Shown here piece by piece: positions 31,756 to 43,095 of a stretch of 64,000 nt of DNA. The notes beneath the pieces were generated by a model that searched no databases, was not told where the DNA came from, and saw only the letters and a program-made list of their open reading frames with translations. Origin of the DNA: Seriola aureovittata (taxonomy: Eukaryota > Chordata > Actinopteri > Carangiformes > Carangidae); contig NC_079368.1 of assembly GCF_021018895.1 (NCBI RefSeq), positions 3,999,501-4,063,500 of the forward strand, given 5' to 3'. A program made the translations under genes and the position numbers. Numbering within the stretch: the stretch's first letter is position 1; every line of letters begins with the position of its first letter.

Positions 31756-34700
31756 ATTTTTATGTTTTTGTGTGTGTGTGTGTGTGTATGTTTGTGTGTG
31801 TGTGTGTGTGTTAGGTACACGTGTGGAATCACCCTGCACCGGAACACGAGAGAAGGGGAGGTGTGAAGAATGCGAGCATGGGGACACATACACTGAGCAC
31901 AGCAATGGGCTGAACATGTGTTTCAAGTGCACACGGTGTCGCTCAGGTAATTCTACTTGACATCTTCACACTATCGATTGAAATGACTGTAGAAGAGGAA
32001 TCAATGTTTAACCTTTTCAAATTGCTCTGAGCGTCGACTCGGCCTTACGAAGGTCTTTTTCTCTTGCTTTCTCAGATCAGGAAATGGTAACTGAATGTAA
32101 TCAAACTCATAACACTGAATGTCGGTGCAAATCAGGGAAATTCTGTGCTCCTGACCAGGCATGCGAAGTGTGCAAGAAATGTTCAAGGTGAGTCCATGCA
32201 AACTGAAAGGAACACAGCCGGTGCTTGGTTCATTCATTCGTGATGGGAGAAGCTCATTTCTCAGTTGTTTCTGAGACAGCCTTCCTCATTTTAATTCCTT
32301 CTCACCTTCAATCTCTTTGCCTCCCTCCAAACTAGTTGTGAGAAAGATGAAGAGATAGTGAGGAACTGCACCTCTACCACCAACACAGAGTGCAAGAAAA
32401 TCCAGTCCAGCTCTGGCACTTCCCGAGGTACAATACAGAGTCGTGCCTTCTGAAAAACATAAAGACACCAGTCATCAGTGATGACAAGCCTGACTTGTAT
32501 GTTACTCCAGAAAATGATATGCTACATTTTCTTGTTTGAAGGTAGAAAGTCGAGTGATGAACCAGTTTGGTTTTTGCAAATTGGTTTGTAATTACACATA
32601 ATTATAAACGTGATCTGGATATGTGTTTTTAATTTGTGGTCTGGTTGGACATATTTATATGCTTCAATGTCAAAACTCAAACTTGAAATGATTGACTCTA
32701 AAATTGAGATTAACAAAGCTTTTTTGTGCTAGCTACAGAAATGCAGTTTGTCTGTTTAGCACAGAAACACACATTCAGTCTCTATCAGTCACTCAGTGTG
32801 ATATTTGTAACTTTAGAACAATAAGTCATATTATCTGCACCCACCAAATATATCATATTGAAATATGTGCAATTCTAGAGAAGAAATGTACATCAAACGT
32901 GGCTCCACAGTCACTAAACAGCTCATGTCCATATTAATACCATCATACCACTGTTTATCTTCCCCAATCAGCAAATGCAGCAATAGTGGTGCCACTCACA
33001 CTCCTGGCTAGTGGGCTCATTATCCTGGGAGCAGTTTGCTGTTGGAAGAAGAGAAACAAAGCAACAGGTATGTGGAAACAGAAAAACGAGTCTAGATAAT
33101 ATAAAACATAAAAACACATTGAAAGTCTCACTATCCAAGTTTGTAAATAGATAAACAGCATAAGAACAAACTGTTTCTTATGATAAACCTTTTTTTTTTA
33201 AATTTTTTTTTTATAATCATTTTAAAAGCATTGAGAATACCATAGAAAAGGCTCAAGTCGGGTTTCTGTCCTGGCTCTATCAGCAGACACTGATTCAAAC
33301 AATAACATGAACAGGTGCAGTCAGGAAATGAAGACCTGACAAAGGTTTTGATATTAAAGGAAATTACACCTTTCAGTACCACACAACAGGTTTTCATCTC
33401 TAACAGCCCACATTTGACTTGCTAAGGGCTTAAAAAAAAAAACTTAATGTTCCTTTTCTAATTCAGTGTCATAATGAAGCCTTATCTTTAACTCCAATGA
33501 TAGTCTTAAGTTCAGGTACACCTTTCTGGGCACTGATACATCCATTAAGACACTTCAGAACACAAACACGTCCAACTGAATTGCATAAGACAGGAAACTG
33601 CAGCACGTTGCACTGCTGGCCACACCTGAGATGTAAGGTGTGTATCACTGTTTAAAGTTTCTGTTTGATACACTGCTTTTCTGTGAGCTCTGTGATGGAC
33701 TCCGACCCGTCGACCCTGTAAAGGATACAGATGATGGCTGAAGGGGTTCAGGGCACCTACAGAATAAAACCTAGGCGCATGAGCCATAATTTGTGCTTTA
33801 ATTAGTTAATAGATCTGCAACTAACGTTTATTTTCATTATTTATTGATCTGAAGATTATTTTCTTGATTTAATCGTTTATCTAATAAAAGGCCAACAATT
33901 GTGAAAAATTCCCATCAAAACCCCCGAGATGATGTCATCTTTTTCCTAAACAACCAAAACCTATAAATCTTCACTTTAGATTAACTTTATTTATCCCACA
34001 ACTTGGAAATTCATTTACCACAGCAGAAAAATAAACATCTATAGAATAAACATCTATGGAAATATACCAAATATACACTAATAAATACAATATACACAAT
34101 ACACACGATATGTACATGAAAAAGTGCAAGTTTGCACATGGTCAGGAAGAGCAGGAGTTGTGGAGTCTGACAGCTGCTGGAATGAAGGACCTGCGGAACC
34201 TCTCCTTCTTACAGCGAGGATGTAAAAGTCTGCTGCTGAAGAAGCTGCTCGGAGACCCTACAGTGTCATGCAGAGGGTGAGAGTTATTGTTCATGATGGA
34301 TGTCAGCTTAGCTAACATCCTCCTGTCACCTACTTCCTCAATGGAGTCTAGGGGGCAGCCCAGGACAGAGCTCGCTTTCCGGATCAGTTTGTTGAGCCTC
34401 TGCCTATCCCTGTCAGTGCTGCCCCCTCTCCAGCAGACCACAGCCAAGTAGATGGCTAAGGCCACCACAGAGTCATAGAAGATCCTGAGGAGAGCCCCAC
34501 ACACACCAAAGGACCTCAGTCTCCTCAGCAGGTGAAGGCGACTCTGACCCTTCTTGTAGAGAGCGTGGGTGTTGGTGTACCAGTCCAGTTTGTTGTTGAG
34601 GTGAACCCCCAGGAACTTGTAGTTCTCCACCACCTCGATGTCCAGTCCCTGGATGTTCACTGGTGTGAAGTGGGATGTCTTCCGCCTGGGGTTCACAATC

Positions 34701-37700
34701 ATCTCCTTTGTTTTGCTGGCGTTAAGCTGAAGCTGGTTGATCTTGCTCCAGCTGACAAAGTCCCTGATGACTGTCCTGTATTCCAGTTCATTTCCCTCCG
34801 AAACACACCCAACAGTGGCTGTGTCGTCAGAGAACTTCTGGACGTGGCAGTGTGTGGTGTTGTGTGTGAAGTCTGAGGTGTACAGGGTGAAGAGAAAAGG
34901 GGAGAGCACCCTGGGGGGCACCTGTACTGCAGAGCACCACATCAGACACACTGTGACGAAGCCTCACGTACTGTGGTCTGTTGGTGAGGTAGTCTATCAT
35001 CCATGCAGCCAGGTAATGGTCCACTCCCAAACTTTCCAGCTTCACTCTGAGCAGTGGCTGCAGGATCGTGTTGAAAGCACTCGAAGTCAAAAACATGACC
35101 CTCACAGTGCTCCCACTGTCCTCCAGCTGTAGCGGTGATCTATGCAGTAGGTAGATCACTGCATCGTCCACCCTAACACTAGGCCGGTAAGCAAACTGCA
35201 GGGGGTCCAGCTGTGTGCTCACCAGGGGTCTCACGTGACTCAGGATGATCCTCTCCAAAGTCTTCATCAGGTGAGAGGTCAAGACAACAGGCCTGAGGTG
35301 GTCAGGCTCCTTGGGGCGCTGGGTTTTAGGTACCGGGACCACACAGGAGGTCTTCCACAGGGCCGGTACTTTCTCCAGGCTCAGATTAAACAAGTGCATG
35401 AGCACACCACAGAGCTTTATTTATTTAACTTTATTAACAAGTAGCAAATCCTCAAAACTGAGAGGGTGGAACGCTCACAAATTTGATTGATCAATTAGTC
35501 AATCAACTCTGTCAATTGACTAGTTGATTAGTCAACCATTTGTTTCAGCTCTAAATGGTTCCAGTTTGAGTTTTAAAGCTTTGCACATGTAAAGAAACAT
35601 TATAGATATATAATGAACTATATAAAGAGCTCAAGTACATGATCCAGATGTTTGAGGTCTGTGCTCTCTAACATCTTTTGGTCTAGCGTTGAGCACACTG
35701 TTATTTCTTTGACAGATCTTAATCTGCGACTTTATTTTGCATGCTGGTTTGTGGCAACCATAGGCTCACCCAGATGTCACTCAAAGAAGCCACGCCCTCA
35801 ATTATATAACTTTAAGACCTAATAAAATGTAAACAGGTGAATTATATAAAACTTCACCCCCTATACAGTTGTCAGGAAGGAGGAAATGAACTATAGAGAC
35901 AAACTGTTTTTTTGAACCAGGCTGTAAACATGTTTGTTTCTGCTGTAAGTGTAGTGTTGGCTTCATGTTTGAGGTTGCTGCTTGGTTTTTATGTATCTCT
36001 TCCTTCTAGAGACATAACATTAGCTGAATTTGGTTGAGCAGCATTCACTAATAGTTTTCATCCACTTGTTGTTGTCCAGTGAGACACGTCACCAAGCTCT
36101 GGCTTCTCATTTGCATTTGACAGCCATGGATTAGCCCACAGGGCCAGCGTGATTTGGCTAATACACAACAATGGGCAAACTGTCAGAGCTTTTCAGGTAG
36201 AAGTTTCCTATTCAAATGTGTCTGAGTCTGATTAGATGAGTAAGACTGTAATTACTTAATTCGCCGTGAGCATCAAAGAGAAATAATCCGTGCGCTGAAT
36301 GGTTGAGGATGAAAAGCGAACACTGATGTCACAGCAGGGTTTGTCTTTGACACCCATTGGCTGTGCTCCACGACTCCCCGTCAGTGTGCCGCATGCTTTT
36401 GTAGTGTTGTGGTCAAAGGAACCAGTTTAACTAGACTTCAAATGGCAGGTATGATCGTTCCAGCTGATGAACTCACAGCAGCAGGCGGCGTGGCCGACGA
36501 TGTGCTGACATTAGCTGACGATGTTGGAGTAAGGTGTAGCAGGATAAAATGTAGATAACATAAATGAGCCAGTGCTCATGTCATCATCGTCCAGACCAGA
36601 CTTGAAGCTGGACTGCTCTGTTGTTGGCACGCACAGTAAAATACCTTTCCATTTGGATTTAACGTGAAGATGTTTGCCCCAGTCTCTGCTGTTTACCAGG
36701 CTGTAGCTAAACTGTACCCAGTCCAGCACAAACACGCACAGGCTCGGCCAGGTTCCAGACACGACCTGTGAAAATCCCCTGCTCTGACACCACTGACTGG
36801 TGTGGCCAGAGGTGCAGCTGCAATCAATGTTAGAATCCGCTGATAGCAAATGCAGCAGCAAATGTCTGCCCTTTGTTATTCAGAGTTGATTTACCCAGGA
36901 AGGGAAATCCAAATCACACAGAGGTCTATAGTTTTGACTTTAGGGAATTTCTTAAAGTTGCATAATCCTCTCCTCCATCCTTTCTTCAGACTCTCAGAGA
37001 CCCGACGGCAAAGCTGGACAGGTGAGTCACTTCTAATACTTTTGGCATTACTGTAGGATTAACGACAGAGTACAGAGCAGTGGAATACATGTAGCACAAA
37101 CTTAGAACAAAATTTAAGTTTTGCTAAGATTTCATAGATTTAATTAGTGAGTTGTTTGTTTAGATTTGTTTGAACATGTTCCTAATCCGCCCCAGCGTTA
37201 TCCTGCTAACTTTCCCACTGAGGAAAGGAAGACTGGAGAAACCAAAAAGCCAAGCTGGCAACTGGTGAGACCTAAATCCTCAGCCGGCACGGAGGATGAA
37301 CGTAAAGTGCTGTGCGAAAGCCTCAACAGCTCAGCCAGTAACTCCCAGCACAGCCTAACCAGCCTGCCTTCCTCTGCCTTCCCCGTACCTCCCCCCCAAG
37401 TCAGTGCTGTGGTCCCCAGGCAGCCCAACAGGAGGGTGAGAGCAGCAGCTCATCTCCATCCTTGCTTCTTCCCTTCTCACCTGCTTACTCCTCGCTCTTG
37501 TTTGTTTCTGTTGTGTAATGCTTTGCTATCTTAACTCAGCTTCTAGTTACTGGTCTGGTTGTCCTGCTCCTCCCAGTTTCCCCACTTTGCTCCTTATGAC
37601 ATGCTCGCATGAAAAGTGTTACACACAGCTGCCTTATTAAAATATCACATGCATTAGGACGGATGAGATGCACTAAACTCTGGTGACCAACACTAACTTA

Positions 37701-39278
37701 TTTAAAACCTAATTTGATCAACACTGTTTTCAGTGTGTCATGTGATACAGTTTGAGTCCTGCACTAGTTGTTAATGAGATTCTCTTATAATTACATGGGC
37801 TGAAAATGTATTTGTTACACAAAACCCCATTTTATTTTTATTACATTATCCATTCTGGCCTCACAGAAACTGTGAATATTGATATTCACAGAAAGACTGT
37901 TAAGATTTTCATAGTCCCAGTTGCTCTGAATCACAGTGGCTGTAGTTAAGTACCAAAACCAGTAACTCTCCAAATTCGCTCTCCAGTCTCTTCAGCCTGT
38001 TTTGGAACAAAACCTCCCCACTGGAGTCATGCTCTCAGCAACGGAGAGCAGTGTTAAAGCCAGTGACAGACAGCTTTGGAAATAAACTCATTTGATTCAG
38101 TGTATTTAGCATCGTGAAAGATGCCGTCTTGTGTGTGACACAGCTACTGTAAACAGTTCAGAGTGGTTTTGATTGTTAGAAACTGAGGTTGATGAGTCAC
38201 ATGCTCCTTGTTGCACCTGTTAAAGATTAACATCGACAGAGTTGCTTCACTCAAATCCTGATTGGCCTGCATTCTTTCCATTCAAACCTGAAGTACATGT
38301 TTGCATTATGAGAAATCTGCCTGGCAGAAAAAACTATTTTCGATTCAGCTCAGTGGAGCAGCTGCCCGATCAGCAGGGAGCATGTGGCTTTTGGACAAGC
38401 AAGTAATTGAATAAGAGATGAGTTGTGTTCACCAAGACTGACAATTGACTTGTTGGAGTATTAATGATTGCCTCCCTTCTTTGTCTTATAGGAAGAATGG
38501 CAATTTCCCAAACTAGTTCCTCTGAAAGGTAATGTGTGTTTTTTATTTTTTTTTGTATTCTTTCTCTGAAAAGTCACACCCATCCTTATGATTCTCAGAT
38601 GGATCAGTGTAATACAGAGAAACACTTAGTTAATAAAGACAGTGGACATTCAGCCTTAGTTTTTCATGATGCCACACTCCATTCCATTCAAATCAGTACT
38701 ACTACTTTATTTGTCCCTCAAGGGGCAATTTGAGGCAGCAGGTCACAAACAAAGCACAAACAGACAACCCAGCTGCACACACACAAACAATCCAAAAATA
38801 CAAACATTAGAAAGTTGCTGTTGCAGCCCCCGCTTTGTTATTCAGTCAGGCTTTTATTTTATTTTAAAGGCATTTACTTATGCACAGGTTTCAAATGTTC
38901 ATAAAAAATGTTCATGCCAGATTGTGGTCCAGGTGCTTGAATGAAGGTTTGTCTTTGTTTGCAGGTGAAGATTCTCTGAGGAAATGCTTTGACTACTTCG
39001 AAGAAGAATTGGAGGTCGACTACCACAAGAAATTCTTCCGTCACCTTGGGCTTAACGACAATGTGATCAAAAGCAAAGAGAACCTTCACTATGAAGACAG
39101 GGTCCATGAGTTGCTGAACATTTGGTTGGAGAAAGTGGGCAGAGAAGCTAGCTTAAATTACCTGCTGAGTGCATTAATTGATCTGAATCAGAGGCGAACA
39201 GCTGAGAATATCAGGGACAGAGCTATTGTCAATGATCATTACATCTATGAGAATCAAATAGAGGTGAACTCCGTCTGA
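29023..39278 (+). CDS. tnfrsf10b: TRAIL-type death receptor, TNFRSF10B-like (related to zebrafish hdr)
   Basis: Death receptors of this type bind TNF-family ligands and recruit FADD and caspase-8 through a cytoplasmic death domain. Nine coding exons join in frame: 29023-29043, 31401-31554, 31815-31946, 32076-32187, 32336-32427, 32972-33067, 37164-37435, 38492-38528 and 38965-39278. They total 1230 nt and 409 aa, and all sites are GT-AG. Residues 1-21 form a signal peptide, with the core split between exons 1 and 2. Residues about 40-159 contain Cys-rich TNFR repeats. Residues 174-195 are the membrane segment, followed by KKRNK. Residues 204-305 are a Pro/Ser-rich linker. Residues about 307-395 form the death domain, with LRKCFDYFEEE, FFRHLGLNDNVIKSKE and ELLNIWLEKVGREASLNYLL. 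Human TNFRSF10B has 440 aa. The C-terminal half resembles TRAIL receptors more than FAS or TNFRSF1A. A possible extra 32-nt exon (36990-37021) would break the frame. Confidence 0.9.
30223..30278. repeat. Alternating purine-pyrimidine tract (GT/GC-rich)
   Basis: GTGTGT grades into GTGCGTGCGCGCATGCGTGC in intron 1 of the TNFRSF10-like gene. GC-containing alternation is a stronger Z-DNA former than GT alone. Confidence 0.9.
30631..30664. repeat. T34 homopolymer
   Basis: Uninterrupted run of T in intron 1 of the TNFRSF10-like gene. It may be the poly(A) remnant of an antisense insertion, but no element body is recognisable next to it. Confidence 0.9.
31026..31360 (+). repeat. Miniature repeat of the 'gggctgcaactaa...attttcatta' family, two partial copies
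   Basis: 31026-31250 reads tggctgcaaatattttcatt, then aagctataaaatgtcataaa and ccattcccagagtccaagac. 31277-31360 restarts with agggctgcaactaaggataa. This is a very common percomorph miniature element. A minus-strand copy lies at 62535-62865, and an interrupted copy flanks the LINE at 33811-35565. Confidence 0.65.
31401..31554 (+). CDS. tnfrsf10b: TNFRSF10-like exon 2: signal peptide end and start of first Cys-rich repeat
   Basis: Acceptor ctatttag, donor gtaagc. It encodes the rest of the hydrophobic core, a short spacer, then RDVPCSASLEYQHGNICCLN CPAG in one stretch, with the typical CC and CPAG of a first TNFR Cys-rich repeat. Confidence 0.85.
31770..31813 (+). repeat. (TG)n tract forming the 3' splice-site region of exon 3
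   Basis: TG repeats broken by TATGTTTG run directly into the acceptor ttag at 31811-31814, replacing a normal polypyrimidine tract. An A-run (31734-31754) lies just upstream. Confidence 0.9.
31815..32427 (+). CDS. tnfrsf10b: TNFRSF10-like exons 3-5: Cys-rich ligand-binding repeats
   Basis: Exons 31815-31946, 32076-32187 and 32336-32427, with phases 1, 2 and 1 at their 3' ends. Cysteine spacing follows TNFR repeats: CTGTREKGRCEECEHGDTYT, then CFKCTRC, CNQTHNTECRCKSGKFC, CEVCKKC and CEKDEEIVRNCTSTTNTEC. This corresponds to the two repeats that contact TRAIL in mammalian receptors. The NQT and NCT/NRT-like sites include one clear N-glycosylation sequon, NCT at residues 150-152. Confidence 0.9.
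32972..33067 (+). CDS. tnfrsf10b: TNFRSF10-like exon 6: transmembrane segment
   Basis: Acceptor cccaatcag, donor gtatgt. It encodes AAIVVPLTLLASGLIILGAV followed by CCWKKRNKAT, a single hydrophobic helix with a juxtamembrane CC and a basic stop-transfer cluster. The exon ends in phase 1, which joins in frame to the exon at 37164. Confidence 0.9.
33811..35565. repeat. Miniature element split by a LINE insertion
   Basis: 33811-33976 gives the left part of the 'gctgcaactaacg' family (tctgcaactaacgtttattt onward). 35465-35565 gives its right end (gagggtggaacgctcacaaa, then gttgattagtcaaccatttg and ttcagctct). The intervening 1.44 kb is the LINE described separately, so the LINE inserted into an older miniature element. 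Confidence 0.55.
33977..35416 (-). mobile_element. 5'-truncated, frameshifted LINE (L2/CR1-like clade), reverse transcriptase part
   Basis: On the minus strand, two overlapping frames (35405-34827 and 34951-34142) together encode the thumb half of a non-LTR reverse transcriptase. Visible pieces are KTLERIILSHVRPLV, LDPLQFAYRPSVRVDDAVIY, CSTGAPQG, the catalytic box FSDD (34834-34823), LNASKTKEMIVNPRRK, NYKFLGVHLNN and the terminal RRSFIPAAVRLHN. The frame breaks just after the CSTGAPQG motif. The FDFSSAF motif is damaged to FLTSSAF, losing its aspartate, so the enzyme is dead. The 3' end is ggataaataaagttaatcta on the minus strand, the short repeat-like tail of the L2-type fish LINEs. It sits antisense in intron 6 of the TNFRSF10-like gene. 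Confidence 0.88.
36990..37021 (+). other. Possible 32-nt alternative exon of the TNFRSF10-like gene
   Basis: Flanked by a good acceptor (ctttcttcag) and a strong donor (gtgagt). After exon 6 it would read DSQRPDGKAGQ, but its length is not a multiple of three. The following exon would then be read out of frame and stop at TGA 37266-37268, removing the death domain. Skipping it gives the intact 409-aa receptor. Confidence 0.4.
38965..39278 (+). CDS. tnfrsf10b: TNFRSF10-like last exon: death domain and C-terminus
   Basis: Acceptor tttgcag. Reads GEDSLRKCFDYFEEELEVDY, FFRHLGLNDNVIKSKE, YEDRVHELLNIWLEKVGREA and SLNYLLSALIDLNQRRTAEN, then a short tail ending EVNSV and TGA 39276-39278. The order and the NW/IWLEKVGR..S...LL pattern are those of TRAIL-receptor death domains. 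Confidence 0.92.
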
Positions 39279-40557
39279 AATGATGCATTCTTAATATAGT
39301 ATTTACGTTGTGAGGTCCTTCCATCCGATACTGGTTGGAGTGGCATCGCACAGGGCTTACGATCTGTAGTGCTGTTTCAGCCAGTCATGAATCTATTTTG
39401 CCAAAACGTTCATACTGCAGAGAAAGTGTGTCTCATTAATATCATGTTTGGTTTCAGGTCTAAGCTTGTGTGTTGTCCAGTAAGCATCACACGAGGCTGC
39501 CACCCATAGTGGTCTGCAGGCTGTCATGAGAGAAAGCATGAGTAATGATGTCTCATGAATCTTATGGCATGAAGTCGTCGCTCTGTGAAAGCTTCTCCCT
39601 TGTCCCGTGCTGTCCAGTGGAGTAGCAATGCACAAAGCTTTCCACCCATAGTGGTGGTATGTTGAGTAGTGAATCTATTCAGCCCAAAAAAAAAAAAAAA
39701 AAAAAGTTTGCACAAAGTGCGTATTTTGCTGACACTGCTGGTTCTGCCGATTCAGTAAGAGCATGTTACTGCTAACCCTGATTAGGAAATGCAGGATCTT
39801 GTGAAGTTAAACCAGGCTGAATTATCTGCCTAGTTAACTCCAAAATTACAACTTGTATTGAGTTGTTTTTTTTTTTTTTTGTATGACTGAAAATGTTTCT
39901 TTCAGCTCTACACGGAGGGTTGATAAAGTATTTAAATGCAAAAAGTGTTTGCTGTCCTGTATACTACGTGTACAGACTGCTGTTTACCTACACACATCTC
40001 AAGACAAGTTGAATGTTTCTCATAGCGAGTGATGTTCAATAGACCTTATTGATGTCTTAATCCTTGAAGATGTGCCTTATTTATGTAATGTCCTCAGGAA
40101 TTAATGTCTTTATGGTTGCACTGATTGAGCAACAGAACACGTGAAGCATCATCATAAATGTCTAGAGAGCACAAGTATGTTGAGCTATTATGGTGGAGAG
40201 CAGTCAAGTTGATAATTATTTAATGACTGTGTTCTCTGCCTGACTGTGTCTTTTATACTTGTTGATTGACAGTGTTAATGATCATGGTTCTCATGGATCA
40301 TGATATTTTAATCTTCTGTCCGCGTTGTTTCCGGTCTGTTGTTACACTTTTGTCATAACTGATCACAACTGCAACATAAAAATGACAGTAGGTGCTCCTG
40401 GGTACCGCTGATGGGATACATATGGCTTTGCCCAAAAGCACCTGAGAGAAAGTGAATTTGATTCAATTTCCTGCTCTTAATGAATTATGTGCCTGTACAA
40501 TATGATGGTTCTCTTGCATTGAGCTTTATGGCTCTCAGTGGAAGTCGTGTATACATA

Positions 40558-40850
40558 CAGTCGGTGACTAATTAAATTAAAAACCAACATAGGGTGTCTT
40601 AGTAAGGTGTTAACCACCAGAGCAGCTTCAATTACCCTTAATATCGATTCTACATGTTTCTGTAACTGCTGGAGGATGATCACTATTCTTCCAAAACATT
40701 CCCTCATTTGGTGTTTTGATGATGGTAGTGGAGTCCAAGTCTCTCATAGGTGTTCAGCCTGGGTTGAGATCTGGTGACTGAAGGCCACAGCATATGATTT
40801 ACGTCATTTTCAAACTGATCACAACATTCAGTTTTTTTGTTTTTTTTTTA
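40558..40850. mobile_element. Tc1/mariner-like relic, terminal part
   Basis: The series cagtcggtgactaattaaat, accaacatagggtgtcttag, taaggtgttaaccaccagag, ctcatttggtgttttgatga and gggttgagatctggtgactg matches, in order, a Tc1-related element seen throughout fish genomes, reverse-complement to its transposase. It is short, degenerate and has no ORF. Confidence 0.65.
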
Positions 40851-40958
40851 TCAGGTTTTTCCTTTTGTCACCGTCTCTCCTCTGCTTTATACAAGTTTAA
40901 TCACAATGTTACATAATGCTTTTCTGTTTTGTTTACATTTGTTGCCACTTTTGAGTCG

Positions 40959-41021
40959 TGTGTGTGTGTGTGTATATATCTATCTATTTATCTATCTATC
41001 TATATATATATATATATATAT
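40959..41021. repeat. Compound (TG)n-(TATC)n-(TA)n microsatellite
   Basis: TG run, then TATC tetranucleotides, then TA run. Confidence 0.95.
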
Positions 41022-41419
41022 CAGCCTGTTGTGCTGATATTTTTTTCCGTATTCTTTTACCTGATCTGACCAACCTACTCGAGGTTTTTTCATAGTAATT
41101 GCGGCTTAATTACTGAAAGGACAAAATTTCAGCTTGTAAGCTAATTTTTGGAATAAAAATTGTGAAAAACTGACTCTTGTGGTGTTAAGTACCGTGTACA
41201 GGTTCAGTGCAGGAGCAGATGTTTTCACATAGAAAAAATATGGGGAATTTACTGTGCACTGATGCGAAATCCCAGAGTTGATTTCAATGTCAGTTTGCTG
41301 TCTCACTGTACACTGTTCATAGAGTTGAGCCACTGTGCTCGCCACATTACTGGACCATAACCTTATGTTGTCGGGTTTTCCGTGATATCCCAAGAACACC
41401 GCAGGGGAATATGGTGCAA

Positions 41420-41830
41420 CATTCACTTGGACTCAAGGATCAAAGGTCAAGTTCACTGACCTCACGTCCGTCCCAATCTTCAGGAACACCTGGAAGGAAT
41501 TTCTTGTAAAAACGTCCACTTGCACTCATGAACTGAGGAGAATTTGGTGGTCGAAGGTCACAGTCACCGTGACCTCTCAAAACTGTAGATCATAGAATTA
41601 ATTACGACACAGTTTAACACAAATGTCTAATAAAATGAAGGGGTGACATTTTATATCTAAATGGTCAAAGGTCAACTTCACTGTGACATCATAATGCTCT
41701 GCAAAAACACCTTTATTCAACACTGTGACTAAGCAGCAGAAGATTGTGGCCATATTTCCAACAAGTGGTTGGTGGAGACATACAACCAGATGTTTATGTC
41801 CACAGCAGTTCCAATGTTCACTTAAGATGT
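41420..41830. repeat. Interspersed repeat carrying AGGTCA half-sites
   Basis: The phrases ggactcaaggatcaaaggtc, atttggtggtcgaaggtcac, tcaacttcactgtgacatca and gacatacaaccagatgttta belong to a repeat that I recognise in percomorph genomes. AGGTCA occurs at 41444-41449, 41555-41560 and 41669-41674, and TGACCT at 41570-41575. Confidence 0.6.
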
Positions 41831-42299
41831 GCAAAATAGGAAATGAAGATCAGATGCTTACAGTTTAAAACTAATGATCAATTTATTTGAATGGGGTGTC
41901 AGTTCTCTGATTACCTGATCCTCTGCCTTCATCTCTATGGATAATACAACAACAAATAAAACTTAATAGCAAACAAACACTCAATTTGAGTATGTGTTTT
42001 TAAGAAGAATTAGTAAGAAAGTTCAGCTATTAACACCCTTATGGAACACCCATTAGTCACCGAACGCTGTTTTTTGCACCATTAAAAAATGGTGTAAAAG
42101 AAGGCACAAGTTGTTGGAAGTGCCACACACCAGGTAGCCTTCTAAATCCTTCATAAATGCTGCTATAGCAGAAAGGCTTTAGGAAGTCAGGTGAGACGGT
42201 ATGAAGAGCAAAAGTCTGCACTGGGATGATGTTGTGGTGAAATAGTGGTTCAAGCACAGGACTGTCCTCAAGAGTGAGATTTGAATCCTGTGTGACATC

Positions 42300-42480
42300 A
42301 GAAGGTGATATTTACATATAAGTTGACTTATTACCTTTTCTTAAATGATCATTATTCACATTATTCAGTTTTAAGTCTGGTTTAGGCACAACTAACAAAA
42401 CTACTTGGTTAGGTTTGGGAAAACATAATGCTCTGGGTTTTAATAGACAGTTTCACAATGTTAACCATGTGTTAGAAACC
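42300..42480. repeat. Interspersed repeat fragment ('aacaaaactacttggtta' family)
   Basis: Contains gtttaggcacaactaacaaa and actacttggttaggtttggg followed by a tgctctgggtttta end, a phrase order common in percomorph intergenic DNA. Confidence 0.5.
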
Positions 42481-42879
42481 CTTTCTACCACAACCTCTCC
42501 CATATGACTCATTCAAGTGTTTCAAGTGTTACAAGAGAGTCTAAAAATAAAACAATGTGAGTTATAAAGCTGTAAAGTAATAGTTATCAATACTTTGCAC
42601 TGACAATACAACACCATACATTAAAATTGTATTTAATTACATTCAAATACATTGAGGAATGGACTTTTGAGTAGAATAGACTAGAACTCATCCTTTGGAA
42701 ACCAAATTGAGCTTCAGGTGAGATTGTTTTGTCATATACAAGACTTAGTCCTCATCCCTCTGACTCCTGCTGTACTTAGGTTGTGTGCCTGAATGTATCT
42801 CGCGGTGACAACAGCGCCATTTACCAGCAGGAGTCTAAGATCACTCGAGAGCAATACTCTCAGTGCCGCAACAGAAGAA

Positions 42880-43095
42880 ACCTCTGTTCAGTGCTGTGCA
42901 CCTTTGGCCCTGATAACAGCTGCGACATGTTGTGACAGTGACTCAGCGGGAGACATGTAGCATCCTGCTGAGTTTGCAGATATTAGCACTTCCTGCAACT
43001 TCCCAAGGTTGATGGGTGGATCCTCCTCTCTCTGAGTTCATCCCAGAGGTGTTGTGAAGGATTGATATCAGGGAATCATCCGGGGCCTCATATAA
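42880..43095. mobile_element. Possible degenerate Tc1-like relic
   Basis: The stretch ctctctgagttcatcccaga then ggtgttgtgaaggattgata resembles the reverse complement of a Tc1 transposase region (DELDR/ER...-type), but the context is too decayed for a firm call. Confidence 0.35.

Noticed and set aside
36511..36861. 116-codon minus-strand frame in receptor intron 6
   Set aside because: No homologue recognised, and the position is antisense within an intron near repeats. It is not supported as a gene.
42240..42300. Possible tRNA-derived SINE head (gttcaagcacagga, gatttgaatcc)
   Set aside because: The stretch has a weak B-box-like word but no cloverleaf or A box at the right spacing that I could build.
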